Notes: generated from the sequence alone by a model not told the origin. A DNA stretch of 64,000 nt from Planctomycetales bacterium (GCA_026400835.1 JAPLOA010000079.1:1-64000), one strand, 5' to 3'. Numbered from the stretch's first letter, positions 26,282-36,205 are shown. Numbers and translations are program-made.

Positions 26282-26965
26282 TCATCGAAGCCTCGGTCGA
26301 GGGCGCGATCTTCGAGGTTGCTCATCAATGACTTCGACGTCTTCAATAACGTCGATATCCTCAACGACTTGAACGTCTTCAATAATATCGCCATCATCGA
26401 TAACTTCTACATGTTCGATGATTTCAACGTCTTCAATAATCTCCATGGCGTCAAGTATCTCGACGTCCTCAATAACTTCGGCATCGATGATTTCAGCGTC
26501 ATCGACATGGGTTCGCAGAGTGGGCATGCGACCAGGGGTTGATCCCGCTATTGGTCGACGTGGGGCAGTTGCTTCGACGACCTCCACTTCATCAACATCC
26601 AGAACCTCAATTGTTTCATCAATGAAGACTGGATTCCCTTTTGCCGGTGCTGCTTTGGCAACTCGGGCAGCAGGAAGCACGTTTTCAAGGAAAAGGAATT
26701 TCACGTCACCGATCTGGACTTCGGCACCATTCGTAAGCTTGACGTCCTTCTCAACCCTTTCGCCAGCAACGGTTACTCCGTTCAGGCTGCCAAGATCACG
26801 AATGTAGTACGCCGTATCAACCTGAACCAGAGCACAATGCATTCGAGAAATCTTTGAACTGACATCAAGGACGACATCACACTCCGGGCTGCGTCCGATA
26901 AGAACGACGGCTCGGTCGATGGGAATCTGCATTCCAGGTCCGGTTGGATGTAGAATTGCCACCAT
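26282..26965 (-). CDS. FHA-domain protein with long acidic Val/Ile repeat
   Basis: 227 residues from ATG 26965; the open frame reaches 27187 without similarity. Residues about 20-95 form an FHA domain: VVLIGRSPECDVVLD, SSKISRMHCALVQ and IRDLGSLNGVTVAGERV, with the Arg, Ser and His-Cys and Asn-Gly positions that bind phosphothreonine. From about residue 155 to the end the protein is a chain of six-residue units of the type (I/V)(I/V)(E/D)(D/H)V(E/D), about ten of them, then a basic tail (PRRSRPRPRLR). FHA proteins read Ser/Thr kinase signals; a kinase gene is 35 kb away in this window. Divergent from rarA. Confidence 0.85.
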   Translation of the reverse strand: MVAILHPTGPGMQIPIDRAVVLIGRSPECDVVLDVSSKISRMHCALVQVDTAYYIRDLGSLNGVTVAGERVEKDVKLTNGAEVQIGDVKFLFLENVLPAARVAKAAPAKGNPVFIDETIEVLDVDEVEVVEATAPRRPIAGSTPGRMPTLRTHVDDAEIIDAEVIEDVEILDAMEIIEDVEIIEHVEVIDDGDIIEDVQVVEDIDVIEDVEVIDEQPRRSRPRPRLR

Positions 26966-27240
26966 GAATTGAGTCCAAATAGCCTCTTGGCCTGGAATAT
27001 CTGAGACGAAGCTGTCCAGTTCTTTGGAATTCTGTCCGCAGGAACTCAGCCCTGCCACTGATTTCAAACCTGGGCAGCGGAAAAACATGAGATTGAGGGA
27101 TGCCTGTCGGAAAGAACATCCCAGGCAGGCCGTTACAATGCCGCTTTGTATCGTAATCAGGACCTTTTTGGCCCTGACACGTACCATGGGCGGCGATTTT
27201 CGGCTCGGTCTGCAAACTTTCGTTCTCTGAGGCCTTCATT

Positions 27241-28560
27241 ATGAATCTTTTTGCTGCGGCAGAACAAAACAATCGCGAAAGCGCTAAGCCGCTAGCCGCT
27301 CGGATGAGACCTGCGACATTGGCGGAGTTCTCCGGCCAGACCCACATTCTGGGTGACGGAAAGCTGCTTCGGAGAATGCTGGATGCAGACCGAATCGGAT
27401 CCATGATTTTTTATGGTCCGCCAGGAACAGGAAAGACAACTCTCGCGGAGCTGATAGCGAGGCAGACTCAGCGACACTTTGAACGTTTGAACGCTACGAC
27501 AGCAGGTGTGCGTGAGGTGCGCGAAGTTCTTCAGGCCGCAGCTGATCGCCTCGCAGCCGATGGAACTCAGACAATGCTTTTTATTGATGAGTTGCATCGT
27601 TTCAGTCGCAGTCAGCAGGATATCCTCTTACCGGATGTTGAGAGCGGGACGATTTCTTTGATCGGGGCAACCACTGCAAATCCATTCTTCTCTCTGGTCG
27701 CTCCGCTAATCAGTCGAAGTCAGGTTTTTGAATTCCGAGAGCTTGACAAGTCGGATCTGATCGGAATGATGCAGAGAGCACTAAGCGATGACCGTCGTGG
27801 CCTGGCGAGTCATAAAGTAAAGGTTCAACCGGAAGCCCTTGATTTTCTCGCGACGCTTTCAGATGGTGATGGTCGCCGAGCGTTAACGGCTCTGGAGATT
27901 GCCGTTCTGTCGGTCGCTCGAACAACTAAACTTGTCGATCAAGGCGTCGCTGAAGAATCAATGCAGAAGCGAGTTATTCGTTTCGACCCCAACGGGGATG
28001 ATCACTACGACGTTGCCAGTGCGTTCATCAAGAGCATTCGTGGAAGTGATCCGGATGCGGCTCTCTACTGGCTGGCGCGGATGCTGGAGTCCGGTGAGGA
28101 CCCTCGCTTCATTGCGCGGCGACTTGTGATCGCCGCTTCAGAAGACATTGGCAATGCCGATCCCATGGGACTGCCGATTGCGACTGCAGCGTGGCAGGCC
28201 ACAGAAACGATCGGCATGCCCGAATGCCGAATCAACCTTGCGCAGGCCACCACCTATCTCGCGTGTGCACAAAAATCGAATGCCTCGTATGTCGCCATTG
28301 ATGCGGCGATTGCCGATGTCAAACAAAACACACTCGTCCCGGTGCCTATGCATCTTCGGGACGGTCACTATGCCGGGGCAGCAAAAATGGGGCACGGGGT
28401 TGGTTATCAGTATGCTCACGATGGTGCTGAAGGCTGGGTCAATCAGGATTACCTCGGCGTGGATCGGCAATACTACAATCCCGTTGATCGCGGCAGGGAG
28501 GCCGAATTTCTGGTTCGTCTGACCGAGCTGCGTAATCGACGCAATTCAGGACACCACTGA
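27241..28560 (+). CDS. rarA: Replication-associated recombination protein RarA (MgsA)
   Basis: 439 residues, an AAA+ ATPase of the clamp-loader clade that acts at stalled forks and on single-stranded DNA ends. Walker A is in FYGPPGTGKTTLAELIAR, Walker B in MLFIDELHRFSRSQQD, and sensor 1 in SLIGATTANPFF, followed by SRSQVFEFRELD. The C-terminal MgsA_C domain starts near ALYWLARMLESGEDPRFIARR and continues with NADPMGLPIA and the YAHD...YLG end. Length and order are standard. ATG 27241. Confidence 0.95.
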   Translation: MNLFAAAEQNNRESAKPLAARMRPATLAEFSGQTHILGDGKLLRRMLDADRIGSMIFYGPPGTGKTTLAELIARQTQRHFERLNATTAGVREVREVLQAAADRLAADGTQTMLFIDELHRFSRSQQDILLPDVESGTISLIGATTANPFFSLVAPLISRSQVFEFRELDKSDLIGMMQRALSDDRRGLASHKVKVQPEALDFLATLSDGDGRRALTALEIAVLSVARTTKLVDQGVAEESMQKRVIRFDPNGDDHYDVASAFIKSIRGSDPDAALYWLARMLESGEDPRFIARRLVIAASEDIGNADPMGLPIATAAWQATETIGMPECRINLAQATTYLACAQKSNASYVAIDAAIADVKQNTLVPVPMHLRDGHYAGAAKMGHGVGYQYAHDGAEGWVNQDYLGVDRQYYNPVDRGREAEFLVRLTELRNRRNSGHH

Positions 28561-28612
28561 ACAATGCTGATTGCGACCTGATTTTTTTAAGAGTCTCTGA
28601 TAAAACTGCAAC

Positions 28613-29302
28613 ATGTCATCTCCCCCGTATCTGCGAATTCTCCCCTTCACTCTGTGTCTTGTTGGTCTGGCATGGGGATTCTTTGAGTTGGCCAACGCGC
28701 GATCGGATTCTGCCGACAAAGATCTGGATCATCGATTCGTAGAGGTTTTGCGGCAGCCTGACAATCCGGCCCGCATGATCGGACCTCCGCAGCTCGAAGA
28801 AGCCATGCGCGACTTTACGGCTCTGGGAGGCTATGCAGTTCTGGTGACCACATTTCTGGGCTTCTCAATATTTGCCTTCGCTGAACTCGGAACACGCACT
28901 TTTCATTTCTTCTGGCTAACCACATTCGGTGGCTTCTGGATGGGAGTACTCATGAAACGCCTGATCCAGAGAGAGCGACCCTCGATTGTACCGCATTTAT
29001 CTCACGTCTCCGGTAACACCAGCTTCCCAAGCTCCCATGCGATGATGTCCGTCGTTGTCTATGTCACGATTGGTCTGCTCCTGAGTCAAATGACCAGCAA
29101 TCGACATCTCCGTCAGTTGATGACCGGACTTCCGCTCGCCATAGCGTTGATTGTGGGTATCAGTCGTGTTTGCATGGGAGTGCATTTCCCATCGGATGTG
29201 ATGGGAGGATGGACTGGAGGCCTGCTTTGGACCTGGGCCGCATTCGTAATCCGGGGGCGATTAACTGGTACCCGGGAGATTGATCGGAAAGCTCAGGAAT
29301 AG
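28613..29302 (+). CDS. PAP2-family phosphatase
   Basis: 229 residues with several transmembrane segments. The three catalytic motifs are MKRLIQRERPS, SFPSSHAMMSVVVY and GVHFPSDVMGGW, giving the Lys/Arg, His and His of the vanadium-haloperoxidase-type active site. Such enzymes remove phosphate from phosphatidic acid or undecaprenyl pyrophosphate; which one is not clear. Follows rarA by 52 bases and probably shares its transcript. Confidence 0.9.
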   Translation: MSSPPYLRILPFTLCLVGLAWGFFELANARSDSADKDLDHRFVEVLRQPDNPARMIGPPQLEEAMRDFTALGGYAVLVTTFLGFSIFAFAELGTRTFHFFWLTTFGGFWMGVLMKRLIQRERPSIVPHLSHVSGNTSFPSSHAMMSVVVYVTIGLLLSQMTSNRHLRQLMTGLPLAIALIVGISRVCMGVHFPSDVMGGWTGGLLWTWAAFVIRGRLTGTREIDRKAQE

Positions 29303-29690
29303 TCCGACATCACGGGCTTCCACTTCGTAGATACGACTACTTCTGGTGTTGACACGATACTGATGTTCGGCAAGTCACTGAGTGCCAAAGACGGCAAAAC
29401 GACATGAATTTCCCCCAAAACATAGTGTGCGTGTCTCCGTCGTCGACTTCTCCGGAACAGCATGCCCCCCTCAGACAAAGAAGGGGGTTGGTTGACATGG
29501 GGCTTTCCGGTGTATTGAGGAATTTGCATGGTGTGGTGGCGATGTCCCATACTCCGAAAGTTTTTCGGATCCTGCTCTGCACAACCAGACGTCTCGAAGG
29601 TATCTTCCGCCAGTTCGATCTTCACAAGCCGACAGTGATCCCCAAATTTCTCTGTTTCGTTTGTCAGCACAATCTTCATGGAGGAGAGCG
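29303..29690. other. Region without a supported gene
   Basis: About 390 bases between the PAP2 gene and the small BON gene. A minus-strand open frame spans it but has poor composition and no motif. A C5/G5-type imperfect hairpin occurs near 29463-29488 and TTGACA follows at about 29492, without a convincing -10. Nothing firmer. Confidence 0.3.
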
Positions 29691-29921
29691 ATGCGACTTC
29701 AGCCCCGTACCAGCCCCGAAACAGACCGCTGCATGGATTTGATCCAGCAGTTGGCCAGCGTTGTTGTTCATGACCTTTGCGTCGATGTGGGATTTCAGTC
29801 TGTGACTTTGACCGGGCGAGCCGGGTCGTGGTATGCAAAACAAGTCGCGACAACAGCAGCCCGTCGAATGTATCCCAATCATCGAATTGAGAACCTTTTG
29901 CAGGTGACCACAATCCGCTGA
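29691..29921 (+). CDS. Small BON-domain protein
   Basis: 76 residues. GAGGAG lies four bases before ATG 29691, a strong binding site. The sequence has the single BON core: VGFQSVTLTGRAGSWYAKQVATTAA and MYPNHRIENLLQV, the beta-strand/helix/strand pattern of a BON domain, which binds lipid or other hydrophobic surfaces. No signal peptide is seen, so it would be cytosolic. A related but longer BON protein is at 42675 in this window. Small BON genes like this are, from memory, frequent in planctomycetes. Confidence 0.65.
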   Translation: MRLQPRTSPETDRCMDLIQQLASVVVHDLCVDVGFQSVTLTGRAGSWYAKQVATTAARRMYPNHRIENLLQVTTIR

Positions 29922-30097
29922 GATTTCTTCTTTGAAGTTACCGCCAGCGAACTCTGAAGCCTCAATGACTGCAGCAAATGCTCTGTCACTGGGGCTTCAG
30001 GCTTTTGTTGACTACCATCTGCGACGATCAGTGAGCAACACCCCCTCTTAGTCCTCAAAACTGATCGCTGGCATGACACTTCTGGAGAATTGAAGCG

Positions 30098-31501
30098 ATG
30101 ACTCAGGCAGGCGACTTTGGAGCGACAGGCAACGGACAAACCGATGACACCGAGGCACTACAGCACGCCATTGATGAAGGCGTCGGTGAGCTTCTGTTGC
30201 CGCGAGGGGATTACAGACTTACTCGATCGCTGATCGTTGATCTTGCTAAAGTGGGGCGCACTTCCATTCGCGGTGAAAGCGGAACAGCTCGCATTCTGAT
30301 GCACGGCAGTGGGCCCGCAATTCTGCTCAAAGGGACTCACACCACGACAGCAGCTCCGGATGGGTTCCGTGATTCCGAGTGGACTCATGAACGCATGCCA
30401 ATGATTAGTCAGCTTGAAATTGTCGGAGAACATCCCGAGGCTGACGGCATCCGAATTGAAGGTGTCATGCAGCCAACGATCACAGCCGTATTGCTTCGGA
30501 AGTTGCGACATGGCATTCAGATTGCAGGCCGAGCACGCAATGTGCTGATCAGTCACTGCCACATCTACCACAACCTTGGAGTTGGAGTCTTTCTGGATGG
30601 TGTGAACCTGCATCAGACGATCATCAGCGATTCTCATATCAGTTACTGTCGACTGGGCGGCATTCGCATTGAACGCAGTGAGATTCGTAATCTGCAAATC
30701 ACTGGCAACGATATCGAATACAACAACAATGGGGGTCACAAAGTCCCTGATGCTGATGGTGTTCCGACGGCAGAAATCTGGCTTGATGCCAGCGAGGGCA
30801 GCATTCGCGAAGGCACAATCTGCAGCAACACGATTCAAGCCACGTACAGTCCAAACGGAGCTAACCTTCGGATTATCGGTCAGCCTCAGGAGAAGAATGC
30901 CAAGGTCGGGATGCTGGCAATTACCGGCAACCTGATTGGCAGTCAGTGGAACAATATTCACATGACGGCTGCTCAGGGAGTCACGATTTCGGGGAACTCC
31001 ATCTATTCCGGCCACAATCGAAATATGCTGATTGAGGGATGTTCACAGATTGTGATGGGCGACAACTGTTTCGGCCATAATGCAGACTACGGTGTCGAAC
31101 GAGAACTCTGTACCGGTGTTACGCTGCGAAACTGCCGTGACAGCATCTTTTCGGGCAACATTCTGCAGGATTGCCTGAGTGGTCGGCATTTGTACCCCGA
31201 AGCTCCCGAACTTCAGCGAGAAGCCTTGCTGGAATTGTATGAATGCTCCAACATCATCCTCAGCAATAACCAGATTCTGGATTCCGCACCTTATGGAATC
31301 CGGCTTGCGGACTGCACCGACATCACGCTGGCGACAACGATCGTTTCTGATCGCCGAACTCCGCCGTTGCAGAAGTCTGCTGTATTCTGGACGGGTGCCA
31401 CGGGACAAAGCATTGTTACGGCTTGTCGCTTTGGCGGAACCCTTGAGCAACCGTTTATCTCCGGTGAGATCACCAGGAAAATCGGATGCATACCAGAATA
31501 A
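30098..31501 (+). CDS. Right-handed beta-helix protein (pectate-lyase superfamily)
   Basis: 467 residues. The N-terminus TQAGDFGATGNGQTDDTEALQHAI is the Pectate_lyase_3 signature that opens a parallel beta-helix. Helix rungs are visible as repeated Asn/Gly/Ile strands: GIQIAGRARNVLISHCHI, GIRIERSEIRNLQITGNDI, GVTISGNSIYSGHNRN, NIILSNNQILDS. No signal peptide is apparent, so it is either cytosolic or exported by another route. Catalytic residues of true lyases cannot be placed. GGAG lies about 11 bases before ATG 30098. Confidence 0.82.
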   Translation: MTQAGDFGATGNGQTDDTEALQHAIDEGVGELLLPRGDYRLTRSLIVDLAKVGRTSIRGESGTARILMHGSGPAILLKGTHTTTAAPDGFRDSEWTHERMPMISQLEIVGEHPEADGIRIEGVMQPTITAVLLRKLRHGIQIAGRARNVLISHCHIYHNLGVGVFLDGVNLHQTIISDSHISYCRLGGIRIERSEIRNLQITGNDIEYNNNGGHKVPDADGVPTAEIWLDASEGSIREGTICSNTIQATYSPNGANLRIIGQPQEKNAKVGMLAITGNLIGSQWNNIHMTAAQGVTISGNSIYSGHNRNMLIEGCSQIVMGDNCFGHNADYGVERELCTGVTLRNCRDSIFSGNILQDCLSGRHLYPEAPELQREALLELYECSNIILSNNQILDSAPYGIRLADCTDITLATTIVSDRRTPPLQKSAVFWTGATGQSIVTACRFGGTLEQPFISGEITRKIGCIPE

Positions 31502-31590
31502 CCTCCGGGGGGGACTTGTTGGCCGGATTCTGGATGGAATTAGTCCGGAACACAGTTTATGCCGCAAGGCTACACCAGATCTGCGCAACT

Positions 31591-32292
31591 TCATTTTCGT
31601 TTCGGTAACGGTATCGTCATCGACTCAAGCTTCTGGGTTTTCTGTTCGACTGGCTCGGCGATTGGAGTCGGATGGACAACAGGATGATTTCCAAGCTGCG
31701 ATTCACGAACGAACCCTCTGGTCAGTGAGGCTGCTTTTGTCGTTGCAGATCGAGACGGCAGCATAACCTCGACAATTTCTGAGCTGATTTTTCTGCCATC
31801 TTCGCCCGTGAACTCCACTTTGAGCCCGCAATGGACCTGATCTCTATGCCGATTCATATAGGGAATAAAACAACTGTAGGAATGCCCCAGAGTTCCTTCC
31901 GTGCGGTGAACATCCCAGGCATCCGGCTCGAAAGTGAAGGAATGCAGGGGCTCTGGTTCGTCAATGCAGTCTGACTCGTAGTTGTCATACTCGTAGATCG
32001 CCACACGTCCATGCACACGTGCGCCAGTTTCACCATTTGGCCCGAAGAACAGGATCTGGCCCGCAAAACCGCGAGCAGGTTTGTCCGCCGGATCTTTTCC
32101 CTGTGCTGCTTCCCACAGTGTTACGATCCGGGCAACATTTTTTTCGACCTTCGGACGACCAACAATTCTCCCTGGGTCCTTGAGCATAACGCCGGGATCA
32201 CGAAACAATGATCCCCCGGAGTTACAGCCCGAAAGTTGGCTGAGACAGCAGCAAATCGCTATCAGATTTGTTGAGAGACTTGAAGACTTCAT
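31591..32292 (-). CDS. Putative lipoprotein of unknown function
   Basis: 233 residues. A signal sequence ends with LSQLSGC (lipobox cysteine near residue 23). The middle has a beta-rich segment: QILFFGPNGETGARVHGRVAIYEYD, then HSYSCFIPYMNRHRDQVHCGLKVEF. The C-terminus is Ser/Pro/Lys-rich. GAGGA precedes ATG 32292 by seven bases. Fold and function not recognised. It may form a unit with the secretin gene upstream on the same strand (166 bases away) and could then be a pilotin-like partner, but there is no direct sign of this. Confidence 0.65.
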   Translation of the reverse strand: MKSSSLSTNLIAICCCLSQLSGCNSGGSLFRDPGVMLKDPGRIVGRPKVEKNVARIVTLWEAAQGKDPADKPARGFAGQILFFGPNGETGARVHGRVAIYEYDNYESDCIDEPEPLHSFTFEPDAWDVHRTEGTLGHSYSCFIPYMNRHRDQVHCGLKVEFTGEDGRKISSEIVEVMLPSRSATTKAASLTRGFVRESQLGNHPVVHPTPIAEPVEQKTQKLESMTIPLPKRK

Positions 32293-32458
32293 TGGCTATC
32301 CTCGTTCGTTATCAGCCCCGTAGTTTTGCTGCGGTACAACCAGGGTAAGGCAACGCCATCCACAACGTCGTCGTTTGGAACAGCTCTGACAGGCCATATG
32401 ATTCACGGGAACGACTTTTACGGACAAATGTTTCGTGAGAGACGTCTGTCCGAGGAGA

Positions 32459-35400
32459 CTAATCATTTTCAACGGCGTTTGGTATTGCGGGAGTCATTGG
32501 CTCTGGCTGCAGGTCCGGGTAGAGTTCATGCGGTAGCAACTCGGAACTTGTCTGTGGCACACTGTAGAGCGGACCATGAATCTCTTCGGCCTCTGATTCG
32601 ATGAAGTGAAGTCGTTCAGATTCGACCTGCTTGATCAATTCTGAATCAAGATCACTCAGCACGATTCGAGGGGTCAGAAAGATCAACAACTCCGTTCTGG
32701 ACACGGTCGTGCTGTCGTATCGAAACGCACGCCCCACAACCGGAAGATCACCCAGCCAGGGCACTTTTCGCTCAAGTGATGAGTCGCTTTTCGTAATCAT
32801 TCCACCGATGACGATCGTTTGGCCGTTAGGGACGTTGACGATCGTGTCTGCAATTGACTGATTGATGATTGGCGAAGTAATTGTGCTGCCATCGCTGTTA
32901 ACAAAGACCGGTACATCTGTGCCAGCGAGACCGCTCTTGGAGGCGAAGACATCCATTGCCACCATGCCATCGGGAGTGATACGTGGAGTCACTTCCAGAG
33001 TAATCCCGGTATCCTGCCGGACGATTTGAGGGTTCGCCTGCCCAAGCTGTGAAACGGTAACACCGTTCACCAACGGAACACTTTGACCGACATTTACACG
33101 TGCCAGGTTATTGTGAGTTGTTCGAACCTGAGGTCGGCTTAAGACATGCAGCGTACGTCGGGCTGCCAGTGCTCTCAGAAGAACGCTGACGGCATCTGAT
33201 TGAGCAGAGAAGACAAAGCCACCGAAACCAAGGTTTCCATTCTGGCGGCCCAACGAGAAGTTCGAAAGTCCCTGAGTCGCTACGTTGCCTGTATTCGGTG
33301 CCGCCGTCGTGAAATTGTTACCCAAGGCAACGCTGGTATTGTTGAAGTTAAGCCCGGGAGTTGCTGTTGTGGCTGTCGCTGCCGTCATCCCACGAGCCAG
33401 CAGGAGCGGATCCTGAAATCCCAGTTCGATTCCAAACTCATCCGTCGCATCCAGTGTGACTTCGACCAGCAGAGCCTGAATAACGACTTCTGGTGGCTGA
33501 GCATCCAGAGTCTCGATAATACCGGTGATCTGGCTGAAGTATTGCGGCGAGGCACTGACGATCAATGAGTTACTATTGACATCCGGTGCCACCAGAACCT
33601 GCTGACGAATTCGCTCAATGTTGCTGATCAGGTCTTCAGAGCTGTCCTGCAGTGCCTGCTGCTGCTCCAGAAAGTTCAGCAGGGTTTCAGCAACAAGATC
33701 CGCTGGAGCATTTCGCAACTGAAAAACCGTTGTCTCCAACTTTCGGGTATCGTCGTTATCTAAGCGAAGAAGGATTGCTTCTACAACACTCAGTGACTCA
33801 GCGCTACCAACAGCAAGAACCGTGTTGGTACGAATGTCCCCTGAGAATCGCAGCGGAATCAGACTACTGGAAGTACCCTCCGTGCCAGCCAACTGGATCC
33901 CAAGCTGATCTTCCTGATTCGTGTTATCAAATAATGTTTCCAGAAGATCGACAGACTGCTGGGCATCTGCATTTCTGAGCGTAAAGACCTTGATTTCCGA
34001 CGTGGCACCGGGTGCTCGGTCGAGTGCCTCAACGAGTGCTGTCATCAGCGTCATGCTGGCTTCAGGGGCAGAAACAATCAGGCTGTTGGAGCGGACGTCC
34101 GGGCTGATTCTGACATCTGCCAGAATACCGGAACGAATGAGATCCTGAACGCCGCCATTGGACGTCAGAAACTCAAGAGCCACTGATTTATTATCACGCA
34201 GTTCCTGAGCACCGGTATTATTGCCACCACCAAATCCGCCGCCGCCCTGAGTCGTCTGCTGCGGTGGATTAATAACAGCCTGCAACGCCTGATTGATCGT
34301 ATCACTCAGTTCCTGGGCCACAGCCTGCTTCAGAGGAATGATCTGCATTCTGACGGTTGCTGACGGATCATCCTTGTCGATTCGCTCGACAAGTTTCGTG
34401 ACTTCTGCCAATTCATTCGCGCGGCCCTGAACGATCAAAGAGTTCGTTCGAACATCGGCAAATGCTCTGACGCTGGTACCAAGTCCCGGCCGTTCTTCGT
34501 AGAAACTCTCCAGAGCTGTCACAACCTGAGACGCAATGGCGCTCTTCAGCGGGAACACCTGAAATTCCAACTCCGGACTGAGCGGTTTATCGAGCTCATC
34601 GGCCAGTTCAAGGATTGACTGACGCTCAATTTCTGAAGAGAGAATGAGAATCGCGTTCGGCTGAATCACGGGAATGAACGCAGCGGTCTTTCGGTTCTCA
34701 CTTCCGCGCTGACGAAGTTCCGTCAGCTCTTCGTAGACACTGGTTAACAATGTCGCCATGGCTTCGGAGTCAACATTCTGCAGCGTGAGAACATGAATAG
34801 CCGGGAGTGATCCGACACTCATCGTCTCCAGTCGCTGAATGATCTCTTCCACCTTCGCAACGTCGGCTTCATTTCCCTTTAGTATCAGGATGCCAAGTTC
34901 CTGCATGGCCTGAATATTGACTTCGCCACGGAGATTGATGGCGGGATCGTCTCCATTCGCGAGTTCGCCTGCAGGGCGAGTCTTCTCATCTTTTACAGCC
35001 CCTTGCGTGTCAGCACCTTCATCGGCCATGGAGACAAGCAGGTGAATCTGCTCATTCAGCTCTTTAGCCGTTTTGGCGGAGATGCCTTTGTTCTCGACAA
35101 CTTTGACCGCCGCCTCGCTGCCGAACTCGGCCGGCTTGTCGAGATCAGCAATCAGCTTCTTTAGGTGATTCATCCGCGGAGCAGGGGCCTCGAGCACGAG
35201 CTGATTTGCGTCCTGGTCGATGGCAATCCGGAACAGAGGAGACTCTTCTTTCCGTTCCGAACCATCTTCGGCTCGGTTATAGACGGCAAAGCCCGGGAGC
35301 CCATTCACACTGTTCTTTTGCAGCGCGGCACGCTTTTCGAAGACTACGTAGATTGTTCTGGCCAACTCGGACGCATTGCCATTGGTCAGGGGAATCTCTT

Positions 35401-36205
35401 CGACAGACATCGGCCCCGCAGGATCGGCTTCGGCCAATTCTTCCTGAACAACTTTGCCACCATGAGAAACCGGACGAATTGACGATTTTGAAGGAACACC
35501 ATTCCAGTCATAATCCCCCGCAGAATCAGAGCGATTCCGATTGCGTTCAGAGACACTCTTCGGTTTTTGAGCATCCGGAGAACCGGACTTGTCCCGTCTC
35601 TTCGCACTGGAAAGAACAGGGGAAAAACTCTTCTGTTTCTGGCCGTCTCCGGAGACTTCACGGGAGTCCGATGCGGAATGAATCAGGGCTTCCGTCGCAG
35701 GAGTTCGCTCCTGCTCGGTTGAGCCATCAGGTTTGATACTGGGACGCGAGTATTCAGTGCGTGCTTTATCAAGATTCAGCACGATCAGATATGACTTCTG
35801 AGCAAGAAGGCGATACCCCTGCGGTTCAAGTTCCTTGTTCAGGATACGAATCGCTGTCTCAAGATCGTATTGCTTCTTGTCACGCCGGGCAAATCGACCA
35901 GGAGGCACCGAATCCATGACAAGAGTCATCTCATGACTCTCCGCAACATCCTTCAGGACTTTAGCCCAGGTTGTATCGAAGTAATTGAGGCGAATTCCGT
36001 CCTCAACTTCTGTTGCAGCCGTCTCTTTGGTTCCCGCCAATGCTTCGCGGAATGACCGTGGTTGTTCTTCGGACGCACCGAGACCGCCGTGACGATTCAA
36101 CAACAAACATAATGCCGTTGCTGAACCCAGCAGCCCTGCTGCGAGAAAGCCTTGCCGTTTCACCTTGGTGATCCTTAAGAATGCAGGCTTAGAATCGCCC
36201 CCCAT
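32459..36205 (-). CDS. Large secretin (GspD-like) with extended periplasmic repeats
   Basis: 1248 residues from ATG 36205. A signal sequence (about 15-40) is followed by an STN-like start (VLKDVAESHEMTLVMDS), a Ser/Lys/Arg-rich disordered part (about 150-260), then about seven secretin N-domain units, recognisable by repeated (R)(T/S)N(S/T)(L)(I)V strands: FADVRTNSLIVQG, ISPDVRSNSLIVSAP, FSGDIRTNTVLAVG and VAPDVNSNSLIVSA. The C-terminal secretin domain has VLSRPQVRTTHNNLARVNVGQ, VPLVNGVTVSQ and VIGGMITKSDSSLERKVPWLGDLPVVG, the beta-barrel signature. GspD usually has three N-domains plus N0 and is about 650 residues. No gspE, F, G or other secretion genes adjoin. It should form an outer-membrane channel. 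The next gene downstream is a lipoprotein. Confidence 0.93.
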   Translation of the reverse strand: MGGDSKPAFLRITKVKRQGFLAAGLLGSATALCLLLNRHGGLGASEEQPRSFREALAGTKETAATEVEDGIRLNYFDTTWAKVLKDVAESHEMTLVMDSVPPGRFARRDKKQYDLETAIRILNKELEPQGYRLLAQKSYLIVLNLDKARTEYSRPSIKPDGSTEQERTPATEALIHSASDSREVSGDGQKQKSFSPVLSSAKRRDKSGSPDAQKPKSVSERNRNRSDSAGDYDWNGVPSKSSIRPVSHGGKVVQEELAEADPAGPMSVEEIPLTNGNASELARTIYVVFEKRAALQKNSVNGLPGFAVYNRAEDGSERKEESPLFRIAIDQDANQLVLEAPAPRMNHLKKLIADLDKPAEFGSEAAVKVVENKGISAKTAKELNEQIHLLVSMADEGADTQGAVKDEKTRPAGELANGDDPAINLRGEVNIQAMQELGILILKGNEADVAKVEEIIQRLETMSVGSLPAIHVLTLQNVDSEAMATLLTSVYEELTELRQRGSENRKTAAFIPVIQPNAILILSSEIERQSILELADELDKPLSPELEFQVFPLKSAIASQVVTALESFYEERPGLGTSVRAFADVRTNSLIVQGRANELAEVTKLVERIDKDDPSATVRMQIIPLKQAVAQELSDTINQALQAVINPPQQTTQGGGGFGGGNNTGAQELRDNKSVALEFLTSNGGVQDLIRSGILADVRISPDVRSNSLIVSAPEASMTLMTALVEALDRAPGATSEIKVFTLRNADAQQSVDLLETLFDNTNQEDQLGIQLAGTEGTSSSLIPLRFSGDIRTNTVLAVGSAESLSVVEAILLRLDNDDTRKLETTVFQLRNAPADLVAETLLNFLEQQQALQDSSEDLISNIERIRQQVLVAPDVNSNSLIVSASPQYFSQITGIIETLDAQPPEVVIQALLVEVTLDATDEFGIELGFQDPLLLARGMTAATATTATPGLNFNNTSVALGNNFTTAAPNTGNVATQGLSNFSLGRQNGNLGFGGFVFSAQSDAVSVLLRALAARRTLHVLSRPQVRTTHNNLARVNVGQSVPLVNGVTVSQLGQANPQIVRQDTGITLEVTPRITPDGMVAMDVFASKSGLAGTDVPVFVNSDGSTITSPIINQSIADTIVNVPNGQTIVIGGMITKSDSSLERKVPWLGDLPVVGRAFRYDSTTVSRTELLIFLTPRIVLSDLDSELIKQVESERLHFIESEAEEIHGPLYSVPQTSSELLPHELYPDLQPEPMTPAIPNAVEND

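Noticed and set aside
29293-29688. Minus-strand frame with MKIVLTNETEKFGDH
   Set aside because: The first half has plausible codons, but no binding site precedes it and the rest is Arg/Pro-rich with no family pattern; it lies opposite the PAP2 end and BON gene.
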